Source: Burkholderia sp. E7m39 (GTDB lineage Bacteria > Pseudomonadota > Gammaproteobacteria > Burkholderiales > Burkholderiaceae). Taken from it: a DNA stretch of 41,250 nucleotides. Every line of letters starts with the position of its first letter. Within the stretch, counting starts at the first letter, position 1. Made by a program: the position numbers and the translations under genes. A model generated the notes under the pieces. That model had not been told where the DNA came from and made no database searches. It saw only the letters and a program-made list of their open reading frames with translations. The stretch lies in assembly GCA_001319865.1 (NCBI GenBank), contig BBSL01000051.1, forward strand, positions 1-41,250, in the 5' to 3' direction. Positions 19,785-29,147 of the stretch are shown here, one piece after another.

Positions 19785-20188
19785 GAAAAACCTTTATGAA
19801 TCAATGTATTACAGCCAGATGGCACGTCTCGCGCGAGCTGGCGAACGTGGCTGGGAGGCTGTAAAGGAAATTCGGGAGCGAGACAAACAGCAGGCATCCG
19901 GGCGTTTGAACCACGATCCTGTACTGATCTGTGCTCGAAAAAGGGCAATTGTAACGCTTTCGGGCGGCTTGATCGGCAAGGGGCACCGCGTCCCTGTTCG
20001 CCCGGCTATATGGAGGCGAGTCAAGTCCACCGGGCCCGTATCTATTGCAGCGAAGTTTTTGAGCCAGGCGAAACCGGATCGCGATTCACCGAAACCGCCA
20101 GACGAAGGACGGCGCAGCAGCGCGCAAGTCGCGCCGAACGCCGTCCCGCCGATCCGTCCCCCGCACCCCTCGCGGCTATAATGGCCGG
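19785..20188. other. Divergent intergenic region between ychF and the ubiH-family gene
   Basis: These 404 bases should hold the promoters of both genes. For the rightward gene a perfect TATAAT is at 20177-20182. For ychF the leftward strand has TACAAT near 19950, with TTGCCG about 20 bases upstream as a weak -35. A 61-codon leftward frame (19801-19986) has no supporting features and is not called. No RNA gene was seen. Confidence 0.5.
20177..20182 (+). promoter_or_regulatory. TATAAT -10 box immediately before the ubiH-family gene
   Basis: A consensus TATAAT ends only six bases before the ATG at 20189. RNA would start at or next to the A of the ATG, giving a leaderless or nearly leaderless message. 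The -35 region (TCCGTC at 17-bp spacing) is weak. No ribosome binding site is present between box and start. Confidence 0.5.
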
Positions 20189-21361
20189 ATGAATGCTCAC
20201 CATCAGTCCTTCGATGTCGCCGTGATCGGCGGCGGGCTCGTCGGCAAGACGGCCGCGCTTGCGCTGACACAGAGCGGCCTGCGTGTCGCGCTGCTGGCGC
20301 AGCATTGCCAGCCGCTGCCCGCCGGCGCCGTGTTCGATTCGCGCGTCTACGCGCTGTCCGCGAGTTCGCAGGCGCTGCTCGAGCGCTTGCGCGTGTGGCA
20401 GGCGCTCGACGGCTCCCGGCTTTCGCCCGTCTACGACATGCGCGTCTATGGCGACGCGCACGCCGAACTGCACTTCTCGGCGTTCCAGGCTTCCGTGCCG
20501 CAGCTTGCGTGGATCGCGGAATCGTCGATGATCGAGCGCTCGCTCGACGCCGCGCTGCGCTTCCAGCCGAACCTCGCGTGGCTCGACACCCGCGCGCAAG
20601 GGCTCGACGTCAAGACGGGCAGCGCGACAATTGGTCTCGCCAACGGCAACGTGCTCGAGGCGGACCTCGTGGTCGGCGCCGACGGCGCGCATTCGTGGGT
20701 GCGCGCGCAGATCGGCTCGAAGGTGACCCGGCGCGATTACCGGCAGACGGGCGTCGTCGCGAACTTCAAGGCGGGGCGGCCGCACGGCGAGACCGCGTAC
20801 CAGTGGTTCCGCGACGGCGAAATCGTCGCGCTGCTGCCGATGCCGGACGGTCACGTGTCGCTGGTGTGGTCGGCGAAAACCGAGCACGCGAATACGCTCC
20901 TGCGGCTCGACCCCGCGCAGCTCGCGGCGGAAGTCGAACGTGCGACCATGGGCACGCTCGGCACGCTCGACTGCGTGACGCCCGCCCAAGGCTTCCCGCT
21001 CGCGCTGCAAACCGTCGACCGGCTGGTTGCGCCGCGTGTGGCGCTGGTCGGCGATGCCGCGCATCTGATCCACCCGCTCGCCGGGCAGGGCATGAATCTC
21101 GGGTTGCGCGACGTGGCGTCGCTCGTCGACGTGATCGTGAAGAAAGAGGCGTTTCGCGATCTCGGAGACACGGTGCTGCTGCGCCGCTACGAGCGTTCGC
21201 GCAGCGAGGACATCCGCGCGCTAACGGTTGCCACCGACGGCCTCCAGAAGCTGTTCGCGCTGCCCGGCAACGTCGCGCGGGCGGTGCGCAATACGGGTAT
21301 GGCGATGGTCGGCGCGCAGCCGCTGATCAAGCGCTGGCTGGTGTCGGCGGCGCTCGGCTGA
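20189..21361 (+). CDS. UbiH/UbiF-family FAD-dependent ring hydroxylase
   Basis: A 390-residue flavin monooxygenase of the ubiquinone-biosynthesis hydroxylase family, which adds hydroxyls to the quinone ring. The FAD-binding dinucleotide motif VIGGGLVGKTAALAL is at about residues 12-26, a DG-type motif (VVGADGAHSWVR) near 165, and GDAAHLIHPLAGQGMNLGLRD starts at about 288. Which ring position it hydroxylates cannot be told from sequence; UbiH, UbiF and UbiI are close relatives. It is followed after 155 bases by dsbC on the same strand. Its start sits directly under a TATAAT box. Confidence 0.88.
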   Translation: MNAHHQSFDVAVIGGGLVGKTAALALTQSGLRVALLAQHCQPLPAGAVFDSRVYALSASSQALLERLRVWQALDGSRLSPVYDMRVYGDAHAELHFSAFQASVPQLAWIAESSMIERSLDAALRFQPNLAWLDTRAQGLDVKTGSATIGLANGNVLEADLVVGADGAHSWVRAQIGSKVTRRDYRQTGVVANFKAGRPHGETAYQWFRDGEIVALLPMPDGHVSLVWSAKTEHANTLLRLDPAQLAAEVERATMGTLGTLDCVTPAQGFPLALQTVDRLVAPRVALVGDAAHLIHPLAGQGMNLGLRDVASLVDVIVKKEAFRDLGDTVLLRRYERSRSEDIRALTVATDGLQKLFALPGNVARAVRNTGMAMVGAQPLIKRWLVSAALG

Positions 21362-21516
21362 CGCGCGCGCGTCGGCGCAGCGTGACGCAAGGCGGCGCCG
21401 GCGTGCAAGTCTGACAGGATCGAACGCGAGGCATACCATCTCCTCGCGCACAACATGAACACAGGCGCTGACGAACGGCAAACGCCGCGCGCCGGCGTCG
21501 AATCAGGAGTAGCAGC

Positions 21517-22242
21517 ATGAAAAAACGCATCCGCATTGCCGCGCTGGCGCTGGCTGTCGCGACCATCGGCCTGGGCTGCTCGGCACAGGCCGATCAGACC
21601 ACCGACAAGCTCAAGTCGACGCTGCAGTCGCGCCTGTCCGAAGCGACGATCAAGAGCGTGTCGAAGTCGCCGATCGACGGGCTGTACGAGGTGAATCTCG
21701 GCTCGCAGATCATCTATAGCGACGCATCAGGCGACTATCTGATTCTCGGCGACATGGTCGACGCGAAGACGCGCAAAAATCTGACGGAAGCGCACCTGTC
21801 CGACGCCAACCGCATCAATTTTGCCAGCCTGCCGCTCGCGAACGCGGTGAAAGTGGTGAAGGGCAACGGCAGCCGCAAGATCGCCGTGTTCTCCGATCCG
21901 AATTGCCCGTATTGCAAGCAGCTCGAAACGACGTTGAAGTCGATGGATAACATCACCGTCTATACGTTCCTCTACCCTGTGCTGTCGCCGGATTCGGCGG
22001 CCAAGTCGAAGTCGATCTGGTGCTCCGCCGACCGCGCGAAGGCGTGGGAAGCGTGGATGCAGGACCACCGCGCGCCCACGGCGCCCGGCACGTGCGACAC
22101 TGCCGCGATCGATAAAAACCTCGCGCTCGGACAGTCGATGAACGTGAACGGCACGCCGACCGTGTTCCTCGCGGATGGCCGCCGCCTGCCCGGCGCCGTG
22201 CCCGCCGACGAGCTCGACAAGGCGCTGTCGTCGGTGCGCTGA
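21517..22242 (+). CDS. dsbC: Periplasmic disulfide isomerase DsbC
   Basis: A 241-residue secreted thioredoxin-fold protein that shuffles wrong disulfides. The signal peptide (about 1-25, cleaving after AQA) precedes the N-terminal dimerisation domain (26-85), a linker, and the catalytic domain. The active site is C130-P-Y-C133; most DsbC proteins have CGYC, so the proline is notable. A second cysteine pair, C169 and C193, matches the structural disulfide of DsbC. The cis-proline is P214 in GTPTVF. AGGAG lies upstream of the start. Confidence 0.92.
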   Translation: MKKRIRIAALALAVATIGLGCSAQADQTTDKLKSTLQSRLSEATIKSVSKSPIDGLYEVNLGSQIIYSDASGDYLILGDMVDAKTRKNLTEAHLSDANRINFASLPLANAVKVVKGNGSRKIAVFSDPNCPYCKQLETTLKSMDNITVYTFLYPVLSPDSAAKSKSIWCSADRAKAWEAWMQDHRAPTAPGTCDTAAIDKNLALGQSMNVNGTPTVFLADGRRLPGAVPADELDKALSSVR

Positions 22243-22435
22243 GCGGGGCGACTTCCGCTCGAATCTGTATGACAGGAGGCGCATGGCGCCTCTTGTGCCG
22301 ATTGCAGCCCGATTCAAGCACGGTCGAAACCGGAGTGGAGCGGGCGCGCAAGCGCCTCGCTCCATCGACGCGGCACGATCGCTGCCCGCCTGAAGCCTTT
22401 CGAATTTTCGCCAAGTCTCCGACCCACGAGCGCCG

Positions 22436-24226
22436 ATGAAGCCGATCCGCTACACCATCGTTCCAAAACAGCCTGCCGCCCATATTTTCGAAGTCACCGT
22501 CACGGTCGCCGATCCCGATCCGACGGGCCAGCGTTTCATGCTGCCCGTCTGGATTCCCGGCAGCTACATGGTCCGCGAGTTCGCGCGCAACATCGTCACG
22601 CTGCGCGCGTTCAACGACGCCGGCCGCAAGGTGCGTATCGAAAAGACCGACAAGCACGCGTGGCAGGCGGCGCCCGTCAGGGGCGCGCTGACGCTGCGCT
22701 ACGAGGTCTACGCGTGGGACATGTCGGTGCGGGCCGCGCATCTCGACGACACCACGGGCTTTTTCAACGGCACGAGCGTCTTCCTGTCGCCGCTCGGCTT
22801 CGAGGACGCGCCGTGCGTCGTCGACATCCAGAAACCGGCGGGCCCGCAATACCGCGACTGGCGCGTCGCGACGGCGCTGACGGAAATGCGCGGCACGAAG
22901 CGCTACGGCTTCGGCGAATACACGGCGCAAAACTACGACGAACTGGTCGATCATCCCGTGACGCTCGGCGAATTCGCGCTGGGTACGTTCAAGGCGCACG
23001 GCGTGCCGCACGACATCGTGATCGCCGGACGCGTGATCGGCCTCGACATGGCGCGGCTGTCGGCGGATCTGCAGCGCGTGTGCGAAGCGCAGATCGCGCT
23101 GTTCGAGCCGCGCTCGAAAAAAGCGCCGATGGACCGCTATGTGTTCATGACCCAGGCCGTCACCGACGGCTACGGCGGATTGGAGCATCGCGCATCGACG
23201 GCGCTGATCTGCAACCGTGCCGATTTGCCCGTGCAAGGCCGCAGCGAAACGACGGAAGGCTATCGCACCTATCTCGGTCTGTGCAGCCACGAGTACTTCC
23301 ACACGTGGAACGTGAAGCGGATCAAGCCGGCCGTGTTCGCGCCGTACGACCTGTCGCAGGAGAACTATACGTCGCTGCTGTGGCTGTTCGAAGGCTTCAC
23401 GTCCTACTACGACGATCTGATGCTCGTGCGCAGCGGCCTCATCACGCAGGCCGATTACTTCGCGCTGCTCGGCAAGACCATCGCCGGCGTGCTGCGCGGC
23501 AGCGGGCGTCTGAAGCAGACGGTCGCCGAAAGCTCGTTCGACGCCTGGGTCAAGTACTACCGTCAGGACGAAAACGCCGCGAACGCGATCGTCAGCTACT
23601 ACACGAAGGGCTCGCTCGTCGCGCTCGCCTTTGATCTGACGATTCGCGCGCAAACGCAGAACCGCAAGTCGCTCGACGACGTGATGCGTCTCTTGTGGCA
23701 GCGCTACGGGCGCGATTTCTATCAGGGCAAGGCGCGCGGCATCGAGGAATCCGAGGTCGAGGCGCTGTTCGCCGAGGCGACGGGTGCGGATTTGTCCGGG
23801 CTTTTCGCAGAAGGCGTGCACGGCACGCGCGATTTGCCGCTCGCGGCATTGCTCGAACCGTTCGGCGTGACGCTCGAGGCGGAGGTCGATCCGAAGGCGA
23901 AGCCGTCGCTCGGCGCGCGCGTGCGCGGCGGCGCGGACTGCACGCTGGCCGCCGTGCACGACGGCAGCGCGGCCCAGAAGGCGGGGTTGTCGGCGGGCGA
24001 CGTGCTGATCGCCGTCGACGGCCTGCGCGTGACGGGCTCGAACCTCGACGCGCTGCTGTCGCGCTACCAGCCGGGCGCGAAGGTCGAAATCCACGCGTTT
24101 CGGCGCGACGAGCTGCGCGTGGCGCAACTCAAGCTGGACGGGCCGGACGTCGCGCGCTACAAGCTGGCCGCGAACGACAAGCCCGCTTCGGCGGTGACGG
24201 CACGCAAGCGCTGGCTGGGCAGGTAA
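22436..24226 (+). CDS. M61-family aminopeptidase with PDZ domain
   Basis: A 596-residue metalloprotease of the M61 (glycyl aminopeptidase) family. An N-terminal beta-rich domain is followed by the gluzincin catalytic domain with H285-E-Y-F-H289 and the third zinc ligand E319 in [15 protein letters not shown]-terminal PDZ domain (about 485-580, with [18 protein letters not shown]) probably binds substrate tails. No signal peptide is seen, so it is probably cytosolic. It follows dsbC by 193 bases on the same strand. Confidence 0.9.
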   Translation: MKPIRYTIVPKQPAAHIFEVTVTVADPDPTGQRFMLPVWIPGSYMVREFARNIVTLRAFNDAGRKVRIEKTDKHAWQAAPVRGALTLRYEVYAWDMSVRAAHLDDTTGFFNGTSVFLSPLGFEDAPCVVDIQKPAGPQYRDWRVATALTEMRGTKRYGFGEYTAQNYDELVDHPVTLGEFALGTFKAHGVPHDIVIAGRVIGLDMARLSADLQRVCEAQIALFEPRSKKAPMDRYVFMTQAVTDGYGGLEHRASTALICNRADLPVQGRSETTEGYRTYLGLCSHEYFHTWNVKRIKPAVFAPYDLSQENYTSLLWLFEGFTSYYDDLMLVRSGLITQADYFALLGKTIAGVLRGSGRLKQTVAESSFDAWVKYYRQDENAANAIVSYYTKGSLVALAFDLTIRAQTQNRKSLDDVMRLLWQRYGRDFYQGKARGIEESEVEALFAEATGADLSGLFAEGVHGTRDLPLAALLEPFGVTLEAEVDPKAKPSLGARVRGGADCTLAAVHDGSAAQKAGLSAGDVLIAVDGLRVTGSNLDALLSRYQPGAKVEIHAFRRDELRVAQLKLDGPDVARYKLAANDKPASAVTARKRWLGR

Positions 24227-24254
24227 CGCAGCGCCGGCCGCCGCAGCCGGCGGG

Positions 24255-24280
24255 GGATTGTTCTATCGTTGCAACAATCC
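24255..24280 (+). terminator. Weak hairpin after the M61 gene
   Basis: GGATTGTT (24255-24262) pairs with AACAATCC (24273-24280) around a 10-base loop. There is no T run after it, so terminator function is doubtful. Confidence 0.3.
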
Positions 24281-24296
24281 GTCGCCGCCGCGCTAC

Positions 24297-24319
24297 TTTT
24301 TCCCGGCCGGGTAAAAAAA
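24297..24319. promoter_or_regulatory. AT-flanked palindrome upstream of azoR
   Basis: TTTTTCCCGG joins CCGGG, T and an A run (24297-24319), an imperfect inverted repeat centred between 24306 and 24307. It stands about 50 bases before azoR, where an operator would be expected. A bidirectional terminator is the alternative, though the stem has no loop. Confidence 0.3.
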
Positions 24320-24369
24320 CACAATGGCTCCACTCGCGCAACACAGCGCGCCCCTCACTGGAGTCACTG

Positions 24370-24966
24370 ATGACCACGATCCTGCAAATCAACTCGTCGG
24401 CTCGCTCGCAAGGCGCTCAATCGACGCTGCTGGCAAACGAACTGACGGCGAAGCTGCAACAATCGAATCCGGGCGCGAAAGTCGTCGTCCGCAATCTGCA
24501 CGAAGACGCGCTGCCGCACCTCGACGACGCAATTCTGGGCGCATTCTTCACGCCGGCTGAACAGCGCACGGCCGAGCAGCAAGCCATCGCAGCGCGCAGC
24601 GAAGCGCTGATCGCCGAACTGCAAGCCGCCGATATCGTCGTGATCGGTGCCCCCCTGTACAACTTTGGCATCTCGTCGCAACTGAAGACGTATTTCGACT
24701 TCATCGCGCGTGCCGGCATCACGTTCAAGTACGGCGCGAACGGCCCCGAAGGCCTCGTGACGGGCAAGAAGGTGTTCGTGGTTTCGGCTCGCGGCGGCAA
24801 GTACGTCGGCACGCCGGGCGACTCGCAGACGCCTTACCTCAAGACGTTCCTCGGCTTCCTCGGCATGACGGACGTGAACTTCATCTACGCCGAAGGCCTG
24901 AACATGGGCCCGGACGCAGCCAGCGCGGCACTGGCCGGCGCACGCGAAGCGATCGCGGCTGCGTAA
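24370..24966 (+). CDS. azoR: FMN-dependent NADH:quinone oxidoreductase / azoreductase
   Basis: A 198-residue flavodoxin-like enzyme of the AzoR family, which reduces quinones and azo dyes with NADH using FMN. Family marks are the phosphate loop [12 protein letters not shown] (about 7-18), the FMN contact [17 protein letters not shown] (about 95-111) and VVSARGGKY near 140. The ATG at 24370 has TGGAGT just upstream. The frame runs open far upstream, but only as a shadow of the M61 gene. A palindrome lies upstream and a shared terminator downstream. Confidence 0.92.
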   Translation: MTTILQINSSARSQGAQSTLLANELTAKLQQSNPGAKVVVRNLHEDALPHLDDAILGAFFTPAEQRTAEQQAIAARSEALIAELQAADIVVIGAPLYNFGISSQLKTYFDFIARAGITFKYGANGPEGLVTGKKVFVVSARGGKYVGTPGDSQTPYLKTFLGFLGMTDVNFIYAEGLNMGPDAASAALAGAREAIAAA

Positions 24967-25024
24967 AGCATCGGAAGGTTCGTCGACGCGATGCGGCTAT
25001 CGGCGGCATCGCGCCGGCAAACGA

Positions 25025-25057
25025 AAAACGCCACGGAACACAATTCCGTGGCGTTTT
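25025..25057. terminator. Bidirectional intrinsic terminator between azoR and ung
   Basis: A perfect 14-bp stem, AAAACGCCACGGAA (25025-25038) with TTCCGTGGCGTTTT (25044-25057), has a 5-base loop. T-rich ends on either strand let it stop both azoR and the convergent ung. Confidence 0.93.
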
Positions 25058-25095
25058 CTTTTGCGTGGCTGGCGTGGCGCGGAAGCTGGCGCGTT

Positions 25096-25914
25096 TTACG
25101 CGAAGACCTCGCCCGTTTCCGGTAGACGCCAGTCGATTGGTGGGCGGCCGTGCGCTTCGAGAAACTCGTTGGCGAGCGCGAAATGCCGGCAGCCGAGAAA
25201 GCCGCGATGCGCCGACAGCGGCGACGGATGCGGCGCCTCCAGCACGCAATGCGACTTGCCGCCGAGCAGCGCGCGCTTCGCTTGCGCGTGCGCGCCCCAC
25301 AGCATGAACACAAGGCCGTCGTGGCGGACGGCCAGTTCGTGGATCAGCGTGTCGGTGCAATGTTCCCAGCCGCGTTTGGCGTGGCTCGCCGCGCGGTCGC
25401 GTTCGACGGTCAGCACCGTGTTCAGCAGCAGCACGCCCTGTTTGGCCCACGCGTCGAGACAGCCATGCTGCGGCGTGTCATAACCGAGGCTCGCGGCGAT
25501 CTCCTTGAAGATGTTGCGCAGCGACGGCGGCGGCCGCACCGAAGGCGGCACCGAAAACGCGAGGCCATGTGCCTGCGGCGTGCCGCGATCTTCACCGTGA
25601 TAGGGGTCCTGGCCGAGAATCACAACCTTGACGTCGTCGGGGCTGGTGAGGCGCAACGCGCGGAACACGTCGGCGGGATAGACGGTCTTGCCCGACGCAC
25701 GCTCGCCGTCGACGAAACGGCACAGCGGCGCGTAGTTATCGCTGTCGATGAACGGTTTCAGATGCGCGCGCCACGCGGGCGGCAACGCTTCGAATTGCGC
25801 TTCGAGCGTTTGCGGGCCGGTGGTGTCGGCGGGCGGTGCGGAAATTGGCGCGGCGTCGTCGGTGAAGAGCGAGGACTGCGCCGGCGGCGTGCGAGTGCGT
25901 TTGGCGGAATTCAT
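25096..25914 (-). CDS. ung: Uracil-DNA glycosylase
   Basis: A 272-residue family 1 uracil-DNA glycosylase, the first enzyme of base-excision repair of deaminated cytosine. The water-activating motif GQDPYHG has catalytic D103, and the minor-groove loop [14 protein letters not shown] has H229. About 40 N-terminal residues are low-complexity (Ser/Pro/Ala/Thr) and not part of the core, longer than in E. coli. The ATG at 25914 is preferred over an in-frame TTG at 25935. It is convergent with azoR across a shared terminator. Confidence 0.95.
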   Translation of the reverse strand: MNSAKRTRTPPAQSSLFTDDAAPISAPPADTTGPQTLEAQFEALPPAWRAHLKPFIDSDNYAPLCRFVDGERASGKTVYPADVFRALRLTSPDDVKVVILGQDPYHGEDRGTPQAHGLAFSVPPSVRPPPSLRNIFKEIAASLGYDTPQHGCLDAWAKQGVLLLNTVLTVERDRAASHAKRGWEHCTDTLIHELAVRHDGLVFMLWGAHAQAKRALLGGKSHCVLEAPHPSPLSAHRGFLGCRHFALANEFLEAHGRPPIDWRLPETGEVFA

Positions 25915-26042
25915 GGCGGGCAAGTGTGGCAGCAAATGCGGGCGCGCTCAAGTTTCCTGCGTTCGCGGCGGCAGCCGCCGTCACGATGCCGCCACTGCCG
26001 CGTGCGTTTCGCGTATGCGCCGCCGATGCGGCGCCCGCCGCT

Positions 26043-26681
26043 TTACGTCGAGCCGTTGCCCTCGCGCAGACGATACCCGCGCTGCGCCTTGCTGACGTCG
26101 TCGGGGCGCAGGCCGTGAACCGCCTGCGCCAGTTCCGCCGACAACGCGTTGAGCGCGCCCGCGTCGCCGCGCTTCAACTCCAGCTCGATTTCGCAGATCG
26201 GCGAGCTACGCGTTTGGCCGTTCACGTCGGCGCGTATTTCGCCTTGGTCGATGGCAGCCTCGACATCCGCGCCTTCGATGCTCACATGCCACAACGTCCG
26301 CGAGAAATTCGTCGTGAAGAGCGGAATCAGGGCGTCGCGTGCCTGCTTCAGCGCTTCTTTCGACGGCGCGTCGTCGCACGCATCGAGCAGCGCGTCGATT
26401 TCGAGCGCGTTGCCCTTGACGGGCATTTCCCACTCATGCCGGTTGTGCAAGCCGTCTTTCGACGCGCCGACCGTCTTGTACGTCTGCAGCCAGCCATCCG
26501 GCGTTCGCCGCACGCGCACGGCCGCTTTCGCGCGCGCGAGCGTCAGCGCGGGCGTGTCGAAATAGCGGTTTTCGAGCGTGATCGTGTGGCCCGGATTGCC
26601 GGCACGCTGGATGAACCATTGCGTCGCGGCGCCGACCTGATCGGACGGCAGCGCCAGCTTGATTTCCTGTTCCATGCCCAT
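26043..26681 (-). CDS. CYTH-domain protein (triphosphatase-like)
   Basis: A 212-residue single-domain CYTH protein of the triphosphate tunnel enzyme fold. The signature E4-Q-E6-I-K8 opens the protein and alternating charged strands follow (VRVRRTPDG, WEMPVKG, EIELELKRG). Family members hydrolyse inorganic triphosphate or thiamine triphosphate, or act as class IV adenylate cyclases. There is no C-terminal CHAD domain, unlike YgiF. Two close starts exist, ATG at 26681 and 26675; the first has a GAG at the better distance. It lies 25 bases after the trpC stop and may be read through from the trp operon. Confidence 0.82.
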   Translation of the reverse strand: MGMEQEIKLALPSDQVGAATQWFIQRAGNPGHTITLENRYFDTPALTLARAKAAVRVRRTPDGWLQTYKTVGASKDGLHNRHEWEMPVKGNALEIDALLDACDDAPSKEALKQARDALIPLFTTNFSRTLWHVSIEGADVEAAIDQGEIRADVNGQTRSSPICEIELELKRGDAGALNALSAELAQAVHGLRPDDVSKAQRGYRLREGNGST

Positions 26682-26706
26682 CGCGCGACTCGCTTTTAAC
26701 CCGTGA

Positions 26707-27492
26707 TCAGAAGAACATTCGCGCAAGTTCCGCGCCCGGCTCTTCGGCACGCATGAACGCCTCGCCGACGAGGAACGTGTTCACGTCCATCGCGCGCATC
26801 CGCTCGACGTCGACGCGCGACAGGATGCCCGACTCGGTCACGACGATGCGGTCGTCCGGCATCATGTCGAGCAGGTCGAGCGTCGTGTCGATCGACGTTT
26901 CGAACGTGCGCAGATTGCGGTTGTTCACGCCGATCAGCGGCGTTTTCAGCGTCAGCGCCTCGACCAGTTCATTCTTGTCGTGCACTTCGACCAGCACCGC
27001 GAGGCCCAGCGAATGCGCGTACGCTTCGAGATCCTGCATCTGCGAGGTTTCGAGCGCTGCGACGATCAGCAGGATCGCGTCGGCGCCCATCGCGCGGGCC
27101 TCCAGGATCTGATACGGATCGACGATGAAATCCTTGCGCAAAACAGGCAGCGCGCACGCGGCGCGCGCTTCTTCCAGATACGCCGCGCTGCCTTGGAAAA
27201 ACTGCACGTCGGTGAGCACGGACAGGCACGCCGCGCCGTGATTCGCGTACGAACGCGCGATGTCGGCGGGCACGAAATGTTCGCGCAGCACGCCTTTCGA
27301 CGGGCTTGCCTTCTTGACCTCGGCGATCACGGCGGCGAGGCCCGCCTCGTGCTTCGCGCGAATCGCGCCGACGAAATCGCGCAGGTCGCGCGTGGACGCC
27401 TGCAAGCGCAGTTCTTCCAACGGCGCGCTTTGCTCCGCGGCGCGCACTTCGTCGCGCTTGACGCTGATGATGCGGTCCAGAATATCGCTCAT
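26707..27492 (-). CDS. trpC: Indole-3-glycerol phosphate synthase
   Basis: A 261-residue TIM-barrel enzyme that closes the indole ring from CdRP in tryptophan synthesis. Recognised motifs are [12 protein letters not shown] (about 57-68), [12 protein letters not shown] (about 117-128, with the catalytic Lys), [10 protein letters not shown] (about 190) and TESGI near 220. It is the monofunctional form, without the TrpF domain found fused in E. coli. It follows trpD by 11 bases. Confidence 0.97.
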   Translation of the reverse strand: MSDILDRIISVKRDEVRAAEQSAPLEELRLQASTRDLRDFVGAIRAKHEAGLAAVIAEVKKASPSKGVLREHFVPADIARSYANHGAACLSVLTDVQFFQGSAAYLEEARAACALPVLRKDFIVDPYQILEARAMGADAILLIVAALETSQMQDLEAYAHSLGLAVLVEVHDKNELVEALTLKTPLIGVNNRNLRTFETSIDTTLDLLDMMPDDRIVVTESGILSRVDVERMRAMDVNTFLVGEAFMRAEEPGAELARMFF

Positions 27493-27503
27493 GTGAATCC
27501 CGT

Positions 27504-28532
27504 TTATTTCTTGAACTGTTGCGTGAAGCGGACGAGTTCGTCGACCTTCGCGCGCGCCTTGCCGCTCGCAATCGACTCGCGCGCGATCTGGATACCGTCC
27601 GCGATCGAATCGACGACGTTCGCGGCATACAGTGCCGTGCCCGCGTTCAACGTGACGATTTCGCGCGCGACGCCCGGCTTGTTGTCGAGCGCTTCGAGCA
27701 GCAGCACTTTCGATTCGTTCGCATCGGCGACTTTCAACGTCCGGTTCGACACCATCTGCATGCCGAAGTCCTCCGGGTGAATCTCGTACTCGCGCACTTG
27801 GCCGTCGCGCAGTTCGCCGACGAGCGTCGCCGCGCCGAGCGAGACTTCATCCATGCCGTCCCTACCATACACGACGAGCACGTGCTTCGCGCCGAGACGC
27901 TGCATCACGCGCACCTGAATGCCGACGAGATCCGGGTGAAACACGCCTTGCAACTGGTTCGGCGCGCCGGCCGGGTTCGTCAGCGGGCCGAGGATGTTGA
28001 AGATGGTCCGCACGCCGAGTTCGCGGCGCACGGGCGCGATGTTCTTCATGGCCGGGTGATGGTTCGGCGCGAACATGAAGCCCATGCCCGTTTCGGCGAT
28101 CGACGCGGCCACCTGTTCCGGCTGCAAATCGATATTCACGCCGAGCGCTTCGAGCACGTCCGCGCTGCCCGACTTGCTCGACACGCCGCGATTGCCGTGC
28201 TTCGCGACTTTCGCGCCCGCGCCCGCCGTCACGAACATCGTCGCCGTGGAGATATTGAACGTGTGTGAGCCGTCGCCGCCCGTGCCGACGATATCGACGA
28301 AGTTCGAGTTGTCCTGCACGTCGACGTGACGGGCGAACTCGCGCATCACCGTGGCGGCCGCGGTGATCTCGCCGATGGTCTCTTTTTTGACGCGCAAGCC
28401 GGTGATGATCGCGGCCGCCATCACTGGCGACATGTCGCCGCGCATGATGAGGCGCATCAGGTGCAGCATTTCGTCGTGGAAAATTTCGCGATGCTCGATC
28501 GTGCGCTGCAGCGCTTCCTGGGGCGTGATCAT
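27504..28532 (-). CDS. trpD: Anthranilate phosphoribosyltransferase
   Basis: A 342-residue enzyme that transfers phosphoribose from PRPP to anthranilate. The PRPP/diphosphate loop GTGGDG (83-88) leads into SHTFNIST, and [21 protein letters not shown] holds the anthranilate-side residues. It is monofunctional, with trpG as a separate gene 15 bases upstream. GGGAG precedes its ATG. Confidence 0.97.
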   Translation of the reverse strand: MITPQEALQRTIEHREIFHDEMLHLMRLIMRGDMSPVMAAAIITGLRVKKETIGEITAAATVMREFARHVDVQDNSNFVDIVGTGGDGSHTFNISTATMFVTAGAGAKVAKHGNRGVSSKSGSADVLEALGVNIDLQPEQVAASIAETGMGFMFAPNHHPAMKNIAPVRRELGVRTIFNILGPLTNPAGAPNQLQGVFHPDLVGIQVRVMQRLGAKHVLVVYGRDGMDEVSLGAATLVGELRDGQVREYEIHPEDFGMQMVSNRTLKVADANESKVLLLEALDNKPGVAREIVTLNAGTALYAANVVDSIADGIQIARESIASGKARAKVDELVRFTQQFKK

Positions 28533-28547
28533 GGTCGTGTCTCCCGT

Positions 28548-29135
28548 TTATGCGCTGCGCGCCGCAGCTTTCGATTGCTTCACGAAATTTTCGAGCAGGG
28601 CGTGGCCGTGTTCCGACAGGATCGATTCCGGATGGAACTGCACGCCTTCGACGGGCAGCGTCTTGTGGCGCACGCCCATGATTTCGCCGTCGTCGGTCCA
28701 TGCGGACACTTCGAGGCAATCGGGCAGGGACTCGCGTTCGATGGCCAGCGAGTGATAGCGCGTGACGGTGAAGTGCTTCGGCAGATCGGCGAACACGCCT
28801 TTGCAGTCGGTTTCGATCTGGCTCACCTTGCCGTGCATGATGGTCTTCGCACGCACGACACGGCCGCCGAACGCCTCGCCGATCGCCTGATGCCCGAGGC
28901 ACACGCCGAGAATCGGATATTTGCCGGAAAATTCGCGCAGCACGTCGAGCGTGATGCCCGCGTGTTGCGGATTGCTCGGTCCCGGCGACAGGCAGATGCG
29001 CTCGGGGTTGAGCTTCGCGATGTCGTCGAGCGTGATTTCGTCGTTGCGATAGGTCCGCACGTCTTCGCCGAGTTCGCCGAAGTACTGGACCAGGTTATAG
29101 GTGAACGAGTCGTAGTTGTCGATCATCAGCAGCAT
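28548..29135 (-). CDS. trpG: Anthranilate synthase glutamine amidotransferase subunit
   Basis: A 195-residue class I glutamine amidotransferase that supplies ammonia to TrpE. The triad is C79 (GVCLGHQ), H168 and E170 (GVQFHPES). The opening [20 protein letters not shown] is typical of TrpG/PabA; it may also serve 4-amino-4-deoxychorismate synthase. It lies 12 bases after trpE. Confidence 0.95.
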   Translation of the reverse strand: MLLMIDNYDSFTYNLVQYFGELGEDVRTYRNDEITLDDIAKLNPERICLSPGPSNPQHAGITLDVLREFSGKYPILGVCLGHQAIGEAFGGRVVRAKTIMHGKVSQIETDCKGVFADLPKHFTVTRYHSLAIERESLPDCLEVSAWTDDGEIMGVRHKTLPVEGVQFHPESILSEHGHALLENFVKQSKAAARSA

Positions 29136-29147
29136 GGTCAGTCTCCG

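Noticed and set aside
19801..19986. 61-codon leftward gene upstream of ychF
   Set aside because: It has no ribosome binding site, no family resemblance and lies where the ychF promoter and leader should be.
21953..24127. 724-codon leftward frame
   Set aside because: It is the antisense of dsbC and the M61 peptidase, both of which have intact catalytic motifs.
23695..24369. Long upstream extension of azoR
   Set aside because: It runs through the M61 gene in another frame; the ATG at 24370 has a ribosome binding site and begins the conserved AzoR fold.
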